A stretch of DNA of 64,000 bases from Lachnospira multipara ATCC 19207. Lineage in GTDB: Bacteria > Bacillota > Clostridia > Lachnospirales > Lachnospiraceae. Below, in pieces: positions 37,648 to 45,638 of this stretch. The notes below the pieces were generated by a model. It was not told the origin of the DNA. It worked only from the letters and a program-made list of their open reading frames with translations, and did no database searches. The stretch lies in NCBI RefSeq assembly GCF_000424105.1, contig NZ_AUJG01000004.1, positions 1 through 64,000 on the forward strand, given 5' to 3'. Each line of letters starts with the position of its first letter. The stretch's first letter is position 1. Made by a program: the position numbers and the translations under genes.

Positions 37648-37694
37648 AAGTTGTAAATTTGCCATCAAAAGTTGTAAAAAAAGTTGTAAATTTG
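37648..37694. repeat. Three AAGTTGTAAA direct repeats beside att A
   Basis: AAGTTGTAAATTTG occurs at 37648-37661 and 37681-37694 with AAGTTGTAAA at 37669-37678 between them. They lie between the integrase remnant stop and att A, where arm-type binding sites of tyrosine integrases are usually found. Confidence 0.55.
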
Positions 37695-37713
37695 AATTCC
37701 GTACAACTCGCTA

Positions 37714-38129
37714 TTACTGAGCCTTTGATAATCGCTCCATCTCTTCTTTTGCATCATCAAATGTTAGATGTGTATAGGTATTTAATGCAACACCTATATC
37801 CGAATGCCCCATAATGTACTGAAGCGTCTTTGGGTTCATTCCTGACTTTGCCATATTGGAACAGAACGTGTGCCTACAAACTCTGAAATTCTAAGTCCTG
37901 TGTGAAAAAGAATGTAAAATCCCTCGTAGTATTTACTAAAATGCTTATCCTCTTCCACAAATTTTAAGAACTTACGCATATCTGCTCTAGAAATGGCTTC
38001 TCTTGTCACGCTGTCATTTACTACTACTGTCACCAATTGGAAATCAAACGGATTCTTACGAATCAAATCATCATCTGTTGCCATTTGAAAAGCCGGTCTT
38101 ACAACACCACGCACCGTATGAATGGTACT
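37714..38129 (-). pseudogene. Tyrosine integrase remnant 1 (internal deletion)
   Basis: The fragment reads RGVVRPAFQMATDDDLIRKN, then HTGLRISEFV (box I Arg). The frame then shifts directly into CRHTFCSNMAKSGMNPKTL and GHSDIGVALNTYTHL, with the HxxR region and catalytic Tyr, ending at TAA 37714. About 80 residues of the catalytic domain between box I and RHTF are missing and the N-terminus is gone. It cannot be active. Family: Tn916/phage-type tyrosine recombinase. Its nearness to att A fits an integrase gene at the element edge. Confidence 0.85.
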
Positions 38130-38513
38130 ATACCCTCAACCATCTTTCTGTAATTTGATAAGCCACGCCTTTGCATCCGACTGTTAGTTTCTAGCAACCG
38201 CTCTAGCTCTGTTTTTGCGTCTTCAAGTCCTAAATGTGTATACACATTTAACGTCACACCAATATCTGAATGCCCCATTAGATACTGTAGGTTTTTTGGA
38301 CTTATGCCCATCTTTGCCATATTACTACAATAGGTATACCTACAAATATGCGGTGTAATCGGTGGCAACTGTAATGGATGATTTCGGTTATACTTGTCTC
38401 TTGCAAACTTCATATACTTCTGCCAATGCAGTGCAACCATCGGCTTTCCTTCCTTATCGAAGAAAAGAAATCCGCCATAGCCATCAATTTTTTGCCATAT
38501 TTTTATTCCTCTG
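38099..38513 (-). pseudogene. Tyrosine integrase remnant 2 (C-terminal part)
   Basis: An open segment reads KIWQKIDGYGGFLFFDKEG, then HICRYTYCSNMAKMGISPKN and GHSDIGVTLNVYTHLGLEDA, the C-terminal half of a second, related tyrosine recombinase. It has no start, a stop lies just upstream, and its 3' end runs into remnant 1 in another frame. This suggests a deletion joined two integrases of tandem elements. Confidence 0.82.
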
Positions 38514-38550
38514 AAATTATCAAATCAATACAATTATTTCATATGCCGCA

Positions 38551-39543
38551 TTAATGGCTAGCCTTTAAACATGTCATTATATAAGCCATAATGGTATCTT
38601 CAGAATTCAACTTATGATTAGTATAAAACAACTTAATCGAAGCTTCGTCTATTACTTCTTGTCCTGCTTCATCTTCCTTGTATCCTATTCGTTTTTCTTT
38701 CCATGGATCTTGAGAATGACTAATCCTTTCTAGTGTTTTAGGTGAATAAATTCCAAATGTATTAATCACTAAATCAATTGCTTCTATTTCTTCCTCCGAT
38801 AGTTTTGATAACATACAACCATGTGTGCTATATATTCCATCATCAATTGGTTTATATCCATACTTTTTATATTTATTATATATTTGTGGATATACTGGTC
38901 CATGCGCCCAAGCTTGACTTTTTTCAAATATCAACTGTTTTCCATTTAATGCGTAATTAACACCATTCGAAAATGATAACAACTTTTCTAAAGCCAATGG
39001 GGTAACTTCTCCAATGTGTGTAATAATATAATTTGCAATCTGATCAATTTTTGAACTACTTATTTCAACTAATCTCTCATATCTAGAAATAATCTTTCTA
39101 TAAGCAACATCTTTCAGTTTCTCTTTATTATCTTCTACCAATTCAATGAAATATTCTTCGTCATTCAATATTTTAAATAGGATTTCAGAATATTCTCTAG
39201 AAGGAATAAACCCATCAAAATAACGTTTGATTGTAACTTTTCCAAATCCGGCAATATCAGCTAGATTTTCTTTTCCTATGTCATATTTCTCTAATATCTC
39301 CGATATTCCATTTAAATCAATTATTCCTGTCTGCCTTTTATATGCCTCAATTTTTTCATTAGATTTTCTAGAATTGTAATCGATATCTGTTGCTACCTCA
39401 CAATTGCAACATTTACATTTTCCAATTTTAAACTTATAACTTATTTTTACTCCTTTGAATTCTTCTTCAATTAATTCATCATAAATATCATATTCTACTA
39501 AGTCTTCGCATTCATTACAGTAAGCAAGTTTCAAATTTTCCAT
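38551..39543 (-). CDS. MqsA-like antitoxin fused to a Panacea (DUF4065) domain
   Basis: The 330-residue protein has an N-terminal zinc-finger-like segment (CNEC near 9-12 and CKCCNC near 45-50). An MqsA/XRE-type helix-turn-helix follows (EILEKYDIGKENLADIAGFG, about 82-101). The C-terminal half is a Panacea/SocA-like domain (IANYIITHIGEVTPLALEKL, SQAWAHGPVYPQIY). Panacea domains serve as antitoxin modules. ATG 39543 is preferred because AGGTGG stands 4 nt upstream; an ATG 27 nt earlier has no site. The preceding gene, 107 nt upstream, looks like its toxin. Confidence 0.8.
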   Translation of the reverse strand: MENLKLAYCNECEDLVEYDIYDELIEEEFKGVKISYKFKIGKCKCCNCEVATDIDYNSRKSNEKIEAYKRQTGIIDLNGISEILEKYDIGKENLADIAGFGKVTIKRYFDGFIPSREYSEILFKILNDEEYFIELVEDNKEKLKDVAYRKIISRYERLVEISSSKIDQIANYIITHIGEVTPLALEKLLSFSNGVNYALNGKQLIFEKSQAWAHGPVYPQIYNKYKKYGYKPIDDGIYSTHGCMLSKLSEEEIEAIDLVINTFGIYSPKTLERISHSQDPWKEKRIGYKEDEAGQEVIDEASIKLFYTNHKLNSEDTIMAYIMTCLKASH

Positions 39544-39605
39544 AAAGCCACCTACTTCCTTTTTGTTCATCTTAAATTATCTTTTTCTTTTTATTTTATA
39601 CTTTT

Positions 39606-39636
39606 CAGTATGTAGCTTATGATAAGCTACATACTG
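39606..39636. other. Perfect 14-bp palindrome between toxin and antitoxin genes
   Basis: CAGTATGTAGCTTA is followed by TGA and its exact reverse complement. No T-run follows on either strand, so it is not a typical terminator. It could be an RNA hairpin or protein site that sets the toxin/antitoxin ratio. Confidence 0.7.
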
Positions 39637-39650
39637 GCAAGTTAATTATC

Positions 39651-40139
39651 TTATCTAGTTTTTGGTCTATTCTTGTGGAATGAAATAACGAATACTTTCT
39701 CATTTGGTATCTTTCTATCATTCACTTTGATATATATCAAAATGTCTTCGTCATCTACACCACTAGATTGTGCATCTCTTCTCATTAGTTTACATGCATA
39801 TTTGAATACATACAAATATTCCTCTGGAAGACCTTTTTCTCTACGCTTTGCAGCACCTTTACTGAGGTCCTTAACTTTTCCAACAAAATTATCTCTTTTC
39901 AAATCTTTCAGAATCAAATTTTCATCTTTAGTATCAAAAATATAGTCATCTGACAATGCTGGGTTATCCGCTGTTGGTGTCTGTGGAATATAAGTTTTTT
40001 TATCAACTGCATTATGCAAATCAACAAGAACTTCTGATATCTCATCTTCAGAATATGCAACTCTAGGTTCTGCTTCAACTGTTTCTTTTATGGCATTTAA
40101 TGGCAACTTCACTATATGCCCAATTTTGTCTTCGGCCAT
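39651..40139 (-). CDS. Putative MqsR-like toxin
   Basis: The 162-residue protein starts at the ATG at 40139 (AGGAGG, 5 nt upstream). The C-terminal part LPEEYLYVFKYACKLMRRDA, DEDILIYIKVND and VFVISFHKNR resembles the MqsR/RelE-like end, where an Ile-Ser-Phe-x-x-(Lys) strand closes the RNase fold. The N-terminal half is acidic and unlike MqsR. Its place before an MqsA-type antitoxin and an operator-rich promoter supports the toxin call more than the sequence alone does. The gene order, toxin first, is that of mqsRA. Confidence 0.5.
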   Translation of the reverse strand: MAEDKIGHIVKLPLNAIKETVEAEPRVAYSEDEISEVLVDLHNAVDKKTYIPQTPTADNPALSDDYIFDTKDENLILKDLKRDNFVGKVKDLSKGAAKRREKGLPEEYLYVFKYACKLMRRDAQSSGVDDEDILIYIKVNDRKIPNEKVFVISFHKNRPKTR

Positions 40140-40163
40140 CAAAACCTCCTATTCTTTTGTATT

Positions 40164-40252
40164 TGATACTTTTTTACAAAAAATCACTTAACGTATCATA
40201 ACTATATTATAGCCACTGATACGTTTTTTGTCAATATTGTTTTTCCGTATCA
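40164..40252. promoter_or_regulatory. Operator set TGATAC/GTATCA around the toxin-antitoxin promoter
   Basis: TGATAC lies at 40164 and 40217 and its inverse GTATCA at 40193 and 40247. Each inverted pair (40164/40193, 40217/40247) is spaced about 30 bp, and the two pairs are 53-54 bp apart. They bracket and overlap the -35/-10 region, as expected for conditional autorepression by the antitoxin. Confidence 0.6.
40206..40234 (-). promoter_or_regulatory. Promoter of the toxin-antitoxin operon
   Basis: On the minus strand TTGACA (40229-40234), 17 nt, TATAAT (40206-40211): a perfect consensus, giving a leader of about 60 nt before the toxin ATG. Confidence 0.85.
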
Positions 40253-40535
40253 TCGTTATTTAATTTTTATTACACTTATATCTGCAGTCCTCGTAACTTT
40301 ATACACATATAATAAGAGCAAAGATATACCATAATTTCCCATCTCCGCTATGGACATCAACATCCAAATATATATCCCCTTGTTAAAAGCACCAATATCT
40401 GTGCAATTAAATAGTTCACAAATCCCAAAAATACAGAAAAAAATAGAGCCATATCACATCACTGCAATACCGCTCCACAAAAGCACACGCTTTTTCTTGT
40501 GCTTGTATTTTATTGTTTTCCGGATCCTCTGTCAA
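40253..40535. other. Intergenic DNA without a supported gene
   Basis: I see no coding sequence with a ribosome site. An A/C-rich plus-strand open frame exists (40350-40649) but has no recognisable features. A small hairpin AAGCACA/TGTGCTT lies at about 40477-40500. Confidence 0.5.
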
Positions 40536-40664
40536 TTACCAAGCCGCAATTATTATTTTCAGAAAACCAAAAGCAGATCTAATCATATCATGGTCTTGAT
40601 AATTATCAACATTCTTGTCCATCATATCCGTCAAACGCTTGAAAAATAAAGGATTTCTAGCCAT
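40536..40664 (-). CDS. Short open frame, possible gene remnant
   Basis: A 42-codon frame starts MARNPLFFKRLTDMMDKNVD and ends KIIIAAW with TAA, right next to att B on the island side. No clear ribosome binding site precedes it (the upstream bases are att B). It reads like protein rather than random sequence, but is likely the leftover of a deleted gene. Confidence 0.3.
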   Translation of the reverse strand: MARNPLFFKRLTDMMDKNVDNYQDHDMIRSAFGFLKIIIAAW

Positions 40665-40676
40665 TGGTTAATACCA

Positions 40677-40707
40677 TGCCGTGGCAGATGAATAATATTT
40701 TTATCAT
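40677..40707 (-). other. attachment site B
   Basis: This copy matches the first 31 nt of LMW-PTP with a single difference. On the minus strand it reads ATG plus the codons for IKILFICHG, then departs into unrelated DNA and stops. AAGGAA stands upstream of the ATG. Confidence 0.75.
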
Positions 40708-41003
40708 AGTCTTAAATTCCTTATAAATGCTGTATTCACGTAGTTATAGTGGAATGCATCCAGGCTGTGACTGAATCTTGAAGCATCGTAAAGAGAATAT
40801 CCCTGTTCTGACATATATCCTTTTAGGATCTCCGTCAATCGAACTCTTTCGTTTATTGTCTCTTCTCTTGTCAAATTCGGGATAAAATCCAGATCTATAT
40901 CAACAGACAATCTTGGAAGGTTGAAAACAGTCAAATTTATGGCTGTTCCACCCTTAAGCAGCATGTGTTCACACATATATTCTTTGGGTATACCAGCTTC
41001 CAT
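40704..41003 (-). pseudogene. Truncated AbiEii-type nucleotidyltransferase toxin
   Basis: The frame has HMLLKGGTAINLTVFNLPRLSVDIDLDF, in which GG...D-x-D is the nucleotidyltransferase core, then continues to LDAFHYNYVNTA and ends abruptly in att B after only 99 residues. The intact family has about 230-300. The N-terminal about 40 residues are missing too, because the frame starts inside the abiEi gene. Toxin activity is very unlikely. Confidence 0.8.
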
Positions 41004-41701
41004 TCATCCGAATATCCGGGCACACTTATACCGTTTGTCAGATATCGCTTTGAATTTCCACTCCTATCCTTACATATCTTTATAAAATTATCACTTATAC
41101 CCAGCTCTGTCTGATATTCACTAAAAATAAAACCGGTCTTCTGGTATAAAAAGGCACTATCATATCCTGCCAGATACTTTAGCATTTTAGTCTCATCAAT
41201 ACTGTTCACGGACACAACGCATGAAAGAACCTCTTCCAGACCGGCGATGCGATTCAGATCCTTTATGGAATCTACTATCGTCCGCTCCTTATCCGTAACC
41301 TTTATACCGCCACTAAACTCCGGAGAAACTATGCCGTCCCTCATTTGCTCTTTAACATAATGATAGGTGTATCCGTCAAATTCAAAGTCATGGAAACGTG
41401 TCTGAGAGCCAACATAAACCTCATAGAAGACCTGATCGACAGTTCCATAATACTCAAAGGCGGTATGATGGGATACATAAGAAGATGGCGTGATAGCACT
41501 GGCAACTTGAAATCTGTTCGCCACCGGTCCGCCATTTTCCCCACTCACGCACGTGTATAATCCGTTGCGGATTTTTAATGCCATATTCCCCTTCAGAAGC
41601 TTGCCCAAAGCCACTCTTGCCGTCCGTTCACTTGAATACAGTGCATTTACTTCTTTCATGGAAAAAACTGGATACTGTAGCAATTCATAATACAAATTCA
41701 T
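40937..41701 (-). CDS. AbiEi-family antitoxin (partner toxin broken)
   Basis: The 254-residue AbiEi-like protein has an N-terminal winged helix (VFSMKEVNALYSSERTARVAL), then SAITPSSYVSHHTAFEYYGT and VTDKERTIVDSIKDL of the AbiEi antitoxin family. Normally it represses the abiE operon and neutralises the AbiEii nucleotidyltransferase in phage abortive infection. The last about 12 residues (after DEWKLVYPKN) are probably read from the rearranged junction. GGAG lies 7 nt before the start. Confidence 0.78.
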   Translation of the reverse strand: MNLYYELLQYPVFSMKEVNALYSSERTARVALGKLLKGNMALKIRNGLYTCVSGENGGPVANRFQVASAITPSSYVSHHTAFEYYGTVDQVFYEVYVGSQTRFHDFEFDGYTYHYVKEQMRDGIVSPEFSGGIKVTDKERTIVDSIKDLNRIAGLEEVLSCVVSVNSIDETKMLKYLAGYDSAFLYQKTGFIFSEYQTELGISDNFIKICKDRSGNSKRYLTNGISVPGYSDEWKLVYPKNICVNTCCLRVEQP

Positions 41702-42068
41702 ATTCTCGCTCCATGATGTTAACTATTTGTTGAAATTTACTCTGTTTTATGTCATTCTCGTACATATTATCAACTTAACATCATGGGTTTGCTTTGTCAA
41801 GTTGAATTTATGTATTTTTTTACTAACTTTTTTGTTGCTATCATACCTTGTCTAAACATATCGCTATTTTACTACTCGCTTATTCAGACTAATTCTCAAA
41901 TAAAAATATTACACAGAAAGTACCAGCTTGTCATTGTACTTGTAATATAAAAAGCCAGCATCCAGAAGGATCTATTCCTTCAAAATACTGGCTTTGCATC
42001 ATCGGTTATCATAGTAACTGTTACCGGAAGCATATTCTCTTATCGTTGACATGAAAACATCCCCATTT
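41702..42068. other. Intergenic region between abiEi and the FlxA-like gene
   Basis: A/T-rich. Apart from the abiEi promoter region and the terminator at 41949-41994, I see no gene, RNA or repeat. Confidence 0.5.
41949..41994 (-). terminator. Terminator after the FlxA-like gene
   Basis: AAAGCCAGTAT and ATGCTGGCTTT form the outer stem and GAAGG/CCTTC the inner one, followed by TTTTTAT on the minus strand. Confidence 0.82.
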
Positions 42069-42878
42069 CTACAGCTTTATATCCACGTTATTTCTAATCG
42101 GCTCTGATGTACCAATATCCACGCCATCCGGCGAATTATTCGGAGGAATCGGTATATCTTCATTCTGTATCTGCTCCTGTTCTTCCGTTTCCGTTGCTTC
42201 GTCCTTGCCCTCAGCCGCCTTCGTTTTCTCTGTATTGTCTTTTTTATCAATCTTGCCTTCTGTTTTCGCAGCTTTCTGATCTTCTTTTGCTGCTTCCTCT
42301 AACTTCTTGTTAATATCAGAAATCGCACTCATCTGTGATGCTTCAATATCCTGTGCTTTTGCTTCAACTGCCGCAAGTTCCTCTTTTTTCTTCTCTACAT
42401 CACCACGCCCTGCGTCCTGTTTGATTTCCGCCTTTAAAACACCCGCTTTTCCTTCCATCTGTAACTTGACCGCTCCCTGAACCTTTACCTGATCCATTGA
42501 AGCATCTGCAGATATTATAGCCTGCATACTTGCACTTGACATTCCGGTACTACCTTTTGCAGATTTGGACGCTTGTCTGTTGCTGCCAAGCATATCGTCC
42601 ATAGAAGGACCTTTTTTCTGCTGGCTCTCTTTACGCTGTTCAACCTGATGCTGACGGAGCTGATTCTGCAAATCACTAATCTGCTGTTGAATCTCCTGAC
42701 GCTTTTTCATCTTTTCTTCCAGAGACATCTCTTTGTCCTGCCCAAGCTCCTGCATCTGCTTCTGAGCATTAGCAATCTGGTTCTGAAGATTCTTGCTGAC
42801 AGAATCCGTCCCCTGATTCATATTCATCTGAAATGACTGTACTCCTGCATTACTTCCACTAGTTCCATTTACATGCAT
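42069..42878 (-). CDS. FlxA-like protein
   Basis: The 269-residue protein is entirely hydrophilic and Gln/Lys/Glu-rich with no signal peptide. The N-terminal third is a coiled coil with KNLQNQIANAQKQMQELGQD and QEIQQQISDLQNQLRQHQVE, the FlxA-like pattern. The middle has a MSSASMQAIISADASMDQ stretch and the C-terminus is acidic with a Pro/Asn patch. FlxA relatives are linked to flagellar regulons in enterobacteria but their role is unknown. GGAGG lies 7 nt before the ATG. It is the main gene of the second island module. Confidence 0.7.
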   Translation of the reverse strand: MHVNGTSGSNAGVQSFQMNMNQGTDSVSKNLQNQIANAQKQMQELGQDKEMSLEEKMKKRQEIQQQISDLQNQLRQHQVEQRKESQQKKGPSMDDMLGSNRQASKSAKGSTGMSSASMQAIISADASMDQVKVQGAVKLQMEGKAGVLKAEIKQDAGRGDVEKKKEELAAVEAKAQDIEASQMSAISDINKKLEEAAKEDQKAAKTEGKIDKKDNTEKTKAAEGKDEATETEEQEQIQNEDIPIPPNNSPDGVDIGTSEPIRNNVDIKL

Positions 42879-43600
42879 CTGATTGTCCTCCTTTTACTTT
42901 GTAGTTGAAATCCTTTTCTTTATATGCAAATATCAATCCACTTGTATTTATCGAGAACATTTTCATTCCCAGATAAATCTGCCAAATCTAATATTGTCAA
43001 TAGTACATTTTTGCTTATGCCTTGACATCAAGTGCAGCCATCCCAACCGCACTAAAAGTTTTGGAATCCATTTTTTTATCACTTCCGCAGTCATATGCTT
43101 AATGACTGATCCCACAGCCGAAAATACTTCATGACTTCTTAATTAGAATATCGGCATACAAAATAAAAATATAAAGCCAGATTCGGTGAAACGACCTTTT
43201 TTCAGTGTGAACGGTATCATCTTATAGGAAAAGATCCTGACACTCTCTTCCTCAGATAATAACGGGCTCCTAATATTTTGTTATTCATTGACAGTTTGTG
43301 ACCCCATGCCCATATTTTATCAAATAACAAACCCGTCCAAGAATATCAATCATCAGAGCATCTTCTCTCTCATTGACATTCCCGGGCGGGTCCGTTTTGT
43401 GGTAATCATGGGCACTTAAGGATAAGTGTCCTAAATCAAATATTTAGTTTCGGTTCATGTACCGACCGAGATGGTCATCCTAAGCACAATGCTATTACGG
43501 TACACGACTCATTTCAAAAGGTATAAACAAGGTATAAAATAAAGTCAAAATAGTGCTAAAGCCCTTTATTTACAAGGATTTCTTTACCTGCCCAATATAT
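42879..43600. other. Long intergenic region of the second module
   Basis: It holds hairpin element R1 (43326-43398), a following CACTTAAGGATAAGTG hairpin at about 43412-43430, and an 18-codon frame on minus (43015-43071, MDSKTFSAVGMAALDVKA, GGAAGTG about 9 nt upstream) that could be a small peptide gene. Otherwise no gene is seen. Confidence 0.45.
43326..43398. repeat. Hairpin element R, copy 1
   Basis: Outer stem ACCCGTCC/GGGCGGGT; the inner pairing TATCAAT/ATTGACA is weaker than in copies 2 and 3. Shares the central TCAATCATCAG and following CATCTTCT with them. Ends about 200 bp from att C. Confidence 0.65.
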
Positions 43601-43631
43601 TGCCGTGGCAGATGAATAACACTTTTATCAT
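43601..43631 (-). other. attachment site C
   Basis: Third copy of the LMW-PTP start, with 3 differences from the intact gene. On minus it reads ATG plus codons for IKVLFICHGN, then ILGR and a stop. GGAGATAAAATCAGT upstream is a good ribosome site. Confidence 0.75.
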
Positions 43632-43645
43632 ACTGATTTTATCTC

Positions 43646-44326
43646 CTACAATTCCTCGATTCTTGTTATTTTATTGATATCTATTGTGTGACCAAACATC
43701 AATTCCAAATTCTTTTCATTAAACTTTTTAATTACAACATCCAAATAGTCATCATTAGTGTAGTCAAAAAATCCTTTTAGAATACCCTCTTTATGTGCCA
43801 CTTCAAGCATTACATGTTTATCAACAAAATATAATTTACTTATATCTTTTGTTTCAGACTTAGTTTTTATCTCTTTTGTTTTTGCAACTGAAACAATATA
43901 ATTTTTTCCTATCATTCCGGTAACTAACTTATTTTTTTCTTGCTTTTGATAATACAAAAAATTGCTATCTTGCCCTATTATTATCACATCATAAACGCCA
44001 TCATTCCATCCATTAAGCTCAATTGTACAATTGTATCCGTCATACTCTGGACATGGCAAAATACTTTCGCCCTGCATCTGATTGTCATCCGAAGCAATGC
44101 CAAGACTAATATCCTTGTTTTCTATATTATCGTTTTCATCAAGAAGACTATCTATACTTATGTTTAATAGTTTTGAAATACCTTTTAAATTTGAAACATC
44201 TGGGATTCCTTTGTTGTTCTCCCACTTTGCTACAGCTGATCTTGAAATGTTAAGAGCTTCCGCAAATTGTTCCTGTGACAAACCCGAAATGTTCCTTGCC
44301 GCTTTTAGTTTTTCTCCAAATGTCAT
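43646..44326 (-). CDS. XRE-family regulator with an uncharacterised C-terminal domain
   Basis: The 226-residue protein has an N-terminal Cro/C1 helix-turn-helix (FGEKLKAARNISGLSQEQFA, then SRSAVAKWENNKGIPDVSNL, about 3-60) and a C-terminal domain of about 140 residues, mostly beta. The latter includes EYDGYNCTIELNGWNDGVYD and may sense a ligand or be a PH-like/SHOCT-like fold. I do not know its target. GGAGG lies 9 nt before the ATG. First gene of the third module, next to att C. Confidence 0.8.
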   Translation of the reverse strand: MTFGEKLKAARNISGLSQEQFAEALNISRSAVAKWENNKGIPDVSNLKGISKLLNISIDSLLDENDNIENKDISLGIASDDNQMQGESILPCPEYDGYNCTIELNGWNDGVYDVIIIGQDSNFLYYQKQEKNKLVTGMIGKNYIVSVAKTKEIKTKSETKDISKLYFVDKHVMLEVAHKEGILKGFFDYTNDDYLDVVIKKFNEKNLELMFGHTIDINKITRIEEL

Positions 44327-44453
44327 GTAAGATGACCTCCTCTAATATTTTTCCAAATCATTTTATGATAATTTGGGGACATTACTCCATACACAGACTG
44401 TAACATTCATTGTTACTTTCCGTAACACGACAAATAATAATGTAAAATAAATC

Positions 44454-44484
44454 GAAAAAGAGCCTCTAGCACTACTAGAGACTC
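44454..44484 (-). terminator. Terminator after the EAL gene
   Basis: AGTCTCTAG and CTAGAGGCT pair around TAGTG and are followed by CTTTTTCG on the minus strand. Confidence 0.75.
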
Positions 44485-44485
44485 C

Positions 44486-45190
44486 CTATTCTGGCATTCC
44501 TAAGTAATAACCCTGGAAAAAATCTGCACCAAGCTCTTTCATAGTGTTAAACTCAGCCTCAGTTTCTATTCCTTCTGCTACTACATTCATTTTCTTCGCA
44601 TGGAATGTATCAATCATTTCTTTAATACAAATCTGTCTGAACTTATCCTTATCGATATCAGTAAGTAATGTTCTATCAATCTTTACAATATCTGGATTAG
44701 CAGCGTTAACTACATCCAAAGTATTAAGTCCAGTTCCAAAATCATCAATAGCAATCTGGTTATCATTAATATCCGCTATTATTCTTTTTGCTTCAGCAAT
44801 ATCAATCGACAAATATGGATACTCTAACGTTTCCAAAATCATTGCATTCTTATCATCACCAAAGTATTCAATATATGCATTTACTTCTTCCTCTGTAAAT
44901 ATCTCACACGGAAATGTATTTACCGAAAGAATTTCCTTATAGCCTCTCATAAAATATGCCTGAGTTGCTCCAAATAAAGTTGCCACCTCAAGTATATGAA
45001 GCTTATCCTGTTCCTGATACTCGGTAATCAGCTCCATAACATCCTTATCGTGTGGACGCATCAATGCTTCTCTCGCATATATTGTCTTTCCATCTGGATA
45101 AAATATTGGCTGGAATACATATTCAATTTTCAATTCTGATAATGCTGCCAAAATGTCTTCTGATAATGGCAAATCGTCAAAATAAATCAT
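44486..45190 (-). CDS. EAL-domain protein, likely c-di-GMP phosphodiesterase
   Basis: The 234-residue protein is a stand-alone EAL domain: signature EALMRPH near 34-40, IAIDDFGTGLNTLDVV near 142-157, VKIDRTL, VAEGIET and QGYYLGMPE. The metal and base residues D-D-F and E (EGIET) are present, so hydrolysis of c-di-GMP to pGpG is plausible. There is no GGDEF or sensor domain and the protein is rather short. It lies in the island between an XRE regulator and an orphan gene, so a c-di-GMP effector may have been imported. Confidence 0.85.
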   Translation of the reverse strand: MIYFDDLPLSEDILAALSELKIEYVFQPIFYPDGKTIYAREALMRPHDKDVMELITEYQEQDKLHILEVATLFGATQAYFMRGYKEILSVNTFPCEIFTEEEVNAYIEYFGDDKNAMILETLEYPYLSIDIAEAKRIIADINDNQIAIDDFGTGLNTLDVVNAANPDIVKIDRTLLTDIDKDKFRQICIKEMIDTFHAKKMNVVAEGIETEAEFNTMKELGADFFQGYYLGMPE

Positions 45191-45638
45191 ATTACTAATC
45201 CCCTAGATAAAATTGCGTATGAAAAAACGTAAAATACTACATTTATATTATATCAAAACTTTTTTCTTAGTCTATAAGATAAAGCTTCTAATCAATAACA
45301 AACCCGCCCCAGAGTGTCAATCAACAGAATCTTTTTTCTGCTTTTGACCCCCCTAGGACGGGTTTGTTTATTTATAACTAAGGCCACTACAAAACAGATC
45401 TCAAATGTGTTGTTTTGTCTTTGAACTAAGCGCATTCGGTATTCCAATATCCTGTTTCATCTCCTGAATGTCCTGTTTTGCATCTTTCCATCTCCATTTA
45501 GGGTGATTTTATGCACTGGATAAATGAAAAAATCACCCTAATTTTTCAGATTTTACAACATCAATTATTTTGACAATTTGTGACTACACGCCCAATATAA
45601 TCACAAGCTATATCCCTTCAACAATACTTCCTATGAAA
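45191..45638. other. Intergenic region with element R2
   Basis: Contains R2 (45298-45370) and a perfect 13-bp hairpin TTAGGGTGATTTT/AAAATCACCCTAA at about 45497-45542 with a T-run on the plus side. A stretch TTGACAATTTGTGAC...GCCCAATATA (about 45569-45598) is similar to the DNA just before R1 and just before att C. No gene seen. Confidence 0.45.
45298..45370. repeat. Hairpin element R, copy 2
   Basis: Outer stem AACCCGCCC/AGGACGGGTT and inner GTGTCAA/TTTTGAC; loop with TCAATCAACAG shared with the other copies; followed by TGTTTATTT. Confidence 0.65.

Noticed and set aside
40350-40649. Plus-strand gene of 99 codons
   Set aside because: No ribosome site, odd composition and overlap with the att-adjacent remnant; no recognisable protein feature.
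42883-43134. Plus-strand gene of 83 codons
   Set aside because: Composition is that of random A/T-rich DNA, and it is antiparallel to the FlxA-like leader.
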